A stretch of DNA of 17,165 nucleotides from Streptosporangiaceae bacterium. GTDB lineage: Bacteria > Actinomycetota > Actinomycetes > Streptosporangiales > Streptosporangiaceae. Below the pieces are notes generated by a model. It made no database searches, was not told the origin of the DNA, and saw only the letters and a program-made list of their open reading frames with translations. The position numbers and the translations under genes are program-made. The DNA lies in contig JASHXW010000045.1 of the NCBI GenBank assembly GCA_030043395.1, positions 1-17,165 of the forward strand. The letters are read 5' to 3'. The stretch's first letter is position 1. Every line of letters starts with the position of its first letter. Shown piece by piece: positions 14,331 to 17,165 of this stretch.

Positions 14331-15052
14331 GACGCACCGACCTCACCAGCCATCGCCTTCGCCACGTCGTGAGCCGCCGCCTTGGTCTGTGCCGTTGCAG
14401 CAGTGCTTGCTGTCCCTGTGGCCGGCGGTTCGCTGGACGGTGCTTCGGTGGCGGGCGCGGCGTGCCTGGGCCTGCGATGCTCGAGGGCGGTGCGCAGCTG
14501 CGCGCGCCCGCGGTGGATCCGGCTGCGCACCGTCCCGAGCTTGACGTCCAGCGCGTCGGCGATCTCCTCGTAGGTCAGCCCCTCGATGTCGCACAGGACG
14601 ACCGCGGCCCGGTACTCCGGCGGCAGGTCGGCGAGCGCGGCGGCCACGTCATGGTCCAGGTGCCGAGCATCGAAGGCCTGCGACGGCGTCGGCTCGATTC
14701 CGCTGAGCTTGGCGGCGGTCTCCTCGCCCAGGCCCTCGAAGCGGATGCGCTGCCGCCGCCTCGTGATATCGAGGAACAAGTTCGTGGTGATGCGGTGCAG
14801 CCAGCCCTCGAAGGTCCCAGGCGTGTAGCTGGGCAGGGACCTGAACACGCGGACGAAGACTTCCTGGGTGAGGTCCTCGGCGTCGTGGCTATTGCCGGTC
14901 AGCCGGTACGCGAGCCTGTACACCCGGGCAGAGTGGTCCCTGACCACTTCTTCCCAGCTCGGTGGGGTCCACTGCGCTGCTGGCTCCTGACCTGGCCCAG
15001 CCTCGCCTGCTGCCTCAGTCTGCACCAGTTCCCTCGCGCGCTCCTGTGCCAA
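14327..15052 (-). CDS. sigE: ECF sigma factor, SigE type
   Basis: A 241-residue extracytoplasmic-function sigma factor. Region 2 spans about 37-105 with [24 protein letters not shown] and [15 protein letters not shown], and region 4 spans about 134-190 with [26 protein letters not shown] and [15 protein letters not shown]. The last 50 residues are an Ala/Thr/Pro-rich extension. Close resemblance to SigE (Rv1221), from recall, and the following anti-sigma gene give the name. The start is uncertain: TTG 15052 is the longest frame, bounded by an upstream stop. GTG 15025 has GAGGG 5 nt upstream and would remove nine residues. A candidate self-recognised promoter lies about 90-117 nt upstream of the TTG. 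Confidence 0.95.
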   Translation of the reverse strand: MAQERARELVQTEAAGEAGPGQEPAAQWTPPSWEEVVRDHSARVYRLAYRLTGNSHDAEDLTQEVFVRVFRSLPSYTPGTFEGWLHRITTNLFLDITRRRQRIRFEGLGEETAAKLSGIEPTPSQAFDARHLDHDVAAALADLPPEYRAAVVLCDIEGLTYEEIADALDVKLGTVRSRIHRGRAQLRTALEHRRPRHAAPATEAPSSEPPATGTASTAATAQTKAAAHDVAKAMAGEVGAS

Positions 15053-15142
15053 GCTGTCCGCGTCCTATCGCCGATGCTCGCGTCCTGTCGTCCCGCGTAC
15101 AGCCGCCAGTGGCCTTCGCACCACCAACTGCTGCAAACGGTC

Positions 15143-15169
15143 AACGTATGGCCGGCCTGGCCTGTTCCC
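15143..15169 (-). promoter_or_regulatory. candidate ECF (SigE-type) promoter of sigE
   Basis: On the minus strand GGGAAC (15169-15164) is followed, after 17 bases, by CGTT (15146-15143). GGAAC as -35 and CGTT as -10 match the consensus of SigE- and SigR-type ECF factors at near-standard spacing. It points at sigE and leaves a leader of about 80 nt to TTG 15052. It lies in the 183-nt divergent gap before the methyltransferase gene. This suggests positive autoregulation, which is common for ECF factors. Confidence 0.5.
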
Positions 15170-15235
15170 GGCTGACCTCCGCTGAGGTTAGGCTGCGGCG
15201 CGGGGAGGTTCATCTCGACGCTACCGGAGGCCGAC

Positions 15236-15871
15236 ATTTTTCGCTCAGACGTCACCGGAATCCTCGACGAGTTCGCCACCGAGGACGAGCCGCTGCTGAC
15301 GGCGCGGGCGAACGCCGAGCAGATCGGCGGCGCCGTGCCGGTGGCGGCGCACACTGGAGCAGCGCTGCGCTTCCTGGCGAGCGCTATCTCGGCGAAGGCG
15401 GTCGTCGAGATCGGGACCGGATTCGGCGTGTCGGGCATCTGGCTGCTGCGCGGCATGCGCAACGGGTCCGTCCTGACCAGCGTCGACCCTGAGCCGGAGC
15501 ATCACCGCCTGGCCAGGACCGTCTTCCTGGCTGCGGGCTTCCCCGCCAGCCGGTACCGGCTGATCACCGGCCGGGCGCTCGAGGTCCTGCCCAGGCTGGC
15601 TGATAGCGCCTACGACCTGGTGTTTTGCGACGCGGACAAGCGCGAGTACCCGGAGTACCTCTCGGCCGCGCTGCGCCTGCTCCGCCCTGGCGGGATCGTG
15701 GCATTCGACAACGCCCTGTGGACCGACCAGGGTGCGAACATCCTGCTACGCGATCCGGACACGGCCGCCGTCGGCGAGTTGCGGGAACTGGTTAGCGCCG
15801 ACGAAGGCCTCGTCCCGCTGATGCTGCCACTCGGCGGCGGCTTGCTCGCGGCGGTCAAGCGCCCGGCCTGA
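15236..15871 (+). CDS. O-methyltransferase (SAM-dependent), apparent ATT start
   Basis: A class I methyltransferase of the Rv1220c / COMT-like type, divergent from sigE as in M. tuberculosis. The SAM-binding motif I is VVEIGTGFGVSGIWLL, followed by TSVDPEPEH (motif II) and DLVFCDADKREYPEYL with LLRPGGIVAFDNAL. The C-terminus GGGLLAAVKRP is typical. The annotated-style start GTG 15335 would cut off LLTARANAEQIGGA, a helix conserved in the family just before motif I. Extending the frame, the only plausible start is ATT 15236, with GGAGG exactly 5 nt upstream (15226-15230), giving 211 residues. No ATG, GTG or TTG lies in frame between the stop at 15173 and 15335. Substrate unknown. Confidence 0.88.
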   Translation: MFRSDVTGILDEFATEDEPLLTARANAEQIGGAVPVAAHTGAALRFLASAISAKAVVEIGTGFGVSGIWLLRGMRNGSVLTSVDPEPEHHRLARTVFLAAGFPASRYRLITGRALEVLPRLADSAYDLVFCDADKREYPEYLSAALRLLRPGGIVAFDNALWTDQGANILLRDPDTAAVGELRELVSADEGLVPLMLPLGGGLLAAVKRPA

Positions 15872-15880
15872 GTGGCCAGG

Positions 15881-17165
15881 TCAGGCGGGCGAACCGCTGG
15901 CTAGCCAGGTAAGCAGCACCCTGGTGCCGAATCCGGTCGCGCCCGCGCTGATCTCGCCGTCGTCGGCCGTGCGCCGCGCGGCCCCGGCGATATCCAGGTG
16001 CGCCCAGGGCGACGAGCCGGCGAACTCGCGAAGGAACAGCGCAGCCACGACGGAGCCTGCCCCGATGTCGTCCCGGGAGACATGGGCCAAGTCAGCCACC
16101 GGGGAGTCCAGCGCGCTGCGGTAGTCATCAGGCAAGGGCATCCGCCAGAGCCTCTCCCCGCTCGCCTCGCCCGCCCTGAGCAGATCGCATGCCAGCTCGT
16201 CGCTGGTCGCGTACAGCGCCGCCAGGCTACCGCCGAGCGCGACGCGGGCTGCGCCGGTCAGCGTAGCCAGGTCGATGACCTGGTCAGGGGCAAGCTCAGC
16301 GGCGGCGTAGGCAAGGGCGTCGGCGAGAACCAGCCGCCCCTCGGCGTCGGTGTTGAGCACTTCGACGCTGCGGCCGCCGTATACCGTGAGGACGTCACCC
16401 GGCCGGTACGCCGAGCCAGATGGCATGTTCTCGGCCGCCGCCACCAGGCCGGTGACCCTGGCCGTGACCCCAAGCCTGGCCAGGGCGGACATGGCGGCCA
16501 TGACCGCGGCACCGCCGGCCATATCCGTCTTCATCGTCTTCATGCCGTCGTTGGGCTTGAGCGACAAGCCACCGCTGTCGAACGTGATGCCCTTGCCCAC
16601 CAGCACGACGTGCCTGCTGGCTCCCTGGGGCGAGTAGCTGAGCTCGATCAGGCGCGGCGGCCTGGCCGAGCCTGAACCGACAGCCATCAGGCCACCGAAC
16701 CCGCCTTCGGCAAGCTCACGCTCGTCGCGCACCCGGAGCCCAAGGCCGGACCCGGTCGCGATCTCCGCTGCCGCGTCAGCGAGCCACTGCGGGGACTTCT
16801 GCATCGACGGGGTGTTCGACAAGTCCCTGGCCAGAGCCACGGCTGTCGCGAAGATGGCTGCCCGCTCGATCGCGGACCCGGCATCGCGCACCGCGCCGCC
16901 ACCACCTTGCAGCAGCAGGCGCAGTGTCGTGCCCTTCGCCGTGTCGCTGCCCTGCGCTGACTTCAGCGAGTACCGGTATGAGCCGAGCAGCACGCCTTCG
17001 GTGAATGCACCGACCTGGCCTGCGCGCTGGCCGACGACCGATGCGACAGCGCTCTCGCCAGGCCTCAGCAGCCTGCCAAGCTCACCACCCGCCCTGCGCA
17101 GCGCGGGCGCGGACTGGTCGCCCACGCCGAGGAACACAACCCTGACCGCCTGCTCGCCCACCTTG
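15881..17165 (-). CDS. pepA: leucyl aminopeptidase (M17 family), partial (N-terminus beyond the right edge)
   Basis: Cytosolic dizinc aminopeptidase; about 427 residues are visible, and the family is usually about 500, so the start lies outside. GTG 17161 is in frame but internal, because the N-terminal domain is incomplete there. Counting from it, the catalytic domain has VGKGITFDSGGLSLKP (Lys190, Asp195), MKTDMAGGAA (Asp213) and the M17 signature NTDAEGRLVLADAL (Asp272, Glu274, Arg276). All metal ligands and catalytic residues that I can place are present. It functions in peptide turnover; in some bacteria the protein also acts as a DNA-binding regulator, which cannot be judged here. It converges with the methyltransferase gene across 9 nt. 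Confidence 0.96.
   Translation of the reverse strand, partial: KVGEQAVRVVFLGVGDQSAPALRRAGGELGRLLRPGESAVASVVGQRAGQVGAFTEGVLLGSYRYSLKSAQGSDTAKGTTLRLLLQGGGGAVRDAGSAIERAAIFATAVALARDLSNTPSMQKSPQWLADAAAEIATGSGLGLRVRDERELAEGGFGGLMAVGSGSARPPRLIELSYSPQGASRHVVLVGKGITFDSGGLSLKPNDGMKTMKTDMAGGAAVMAAMSALARLGVTARVTGLVAAAENMPSGSAYRPGDVLTVYGGRSVEVLNTDAEGRLVLADALAYAAAELAPDQVIDLATLTGAARVALGGSLAALYATSDELACDLLRAGEASGERLWRMPLPDDYRSALDSPVADLAHVSRDDIGAGSVVAALFLREFAGSSPWAHLDIAGAARRTADDGEISAGATGFGTRVLLTWLASGSPA

Noticed and set aside
14369..15175. 268-codon open frame antisense to sigE
   Set aside because: It overlaps sigE fully, shows no domain, and sigE regions 2 and 4 are clear on the minus strand.
1..17165. Mobile elements, tRNA or rRNA genes, integration sites
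   Set aside because: I found no transposase, integrase or terminal repeats and no rRNA or tRNA-like sequence on either strand.

Overview
The window is high-GC DNA from an actinomycete. Third positions are almost always G or C, GTG and TTG starts are common, and long antisense open frames are frequent. Gene content matches two conserved actinobacterial neighbourhoods that I recall from Mycobacterium tuberculosis as separate loci: Rv3208-Rv3211 (TetR, DUF3107, ferritin-like protein, RhlE) and Rv1220c-Rv1229c (O-methyltransferase, SigE, anti-sigma factor, TatB, Mrp). Here they lie about 4-5 kb apart. I cannot name a genus. I see no rRNA, tRNA, insertion sequence, phage gene or CRISPR array; this is chromosomal core sequence.

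Layout, left to right. Bases 1-810 (minus) hold the N-terminal part of an alpha/beta hydrolase that runs off the left edge. Bases 947-1972 (minus) encode the NHEJ protein Ku, with a small acidic protein divergent from it at 2111-2296. A TetR regulator and a DUF3107 protein follow on the plus strand (2418-3352). They converge on a ferritin-like protein (3354-4025, minus). A long divergent leader (4026-4451) precedes a DEAD-box RNA helicase (4452-6137) and a second alpha/beta hydrolase (6189-7100).

Bases 7079-10669 form a five-gene minus-strand run. In transcription order it encodes a four-helix membrane protein, a DUF6758 zinc-ribbon protein, a PHP (TrpH-like) phosphoesterase, a metallo-beta-lactamase-fold protein and a RecB-type PD-(D/E)XK nuclease with Fe-S cysteines. 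Mrp/ApbC (10785-11951, plus) then converges on the cell-envelope stress operon. That operon, in transcription order, is sigE, a ZAS anti-sigma factor, an RseB/MucB-like protein and probably tatB (15052 down to 11963). Divergent from sigE is an O-methyltransferase gene that appears to start at ATT. A leucyl aminopeptidase (15881-17165, minus) runs off the right edge.

The clearest functional unit is sigE-anti-sigma-rseB: sigE and its anti-sigma gene overlap by ATGA, and the next gene starts 5 nt later. A GGGAAC-N17-CGTT promoter upstream suggests sigE autoregulation. The features most worth a second look are the ATT start, the altered metal-ligand positions in the MBL and ferritin-like proteins, the structured helicase leader, and the fact that all four convergent gene pairs abut or overlap with no room for a terminator.
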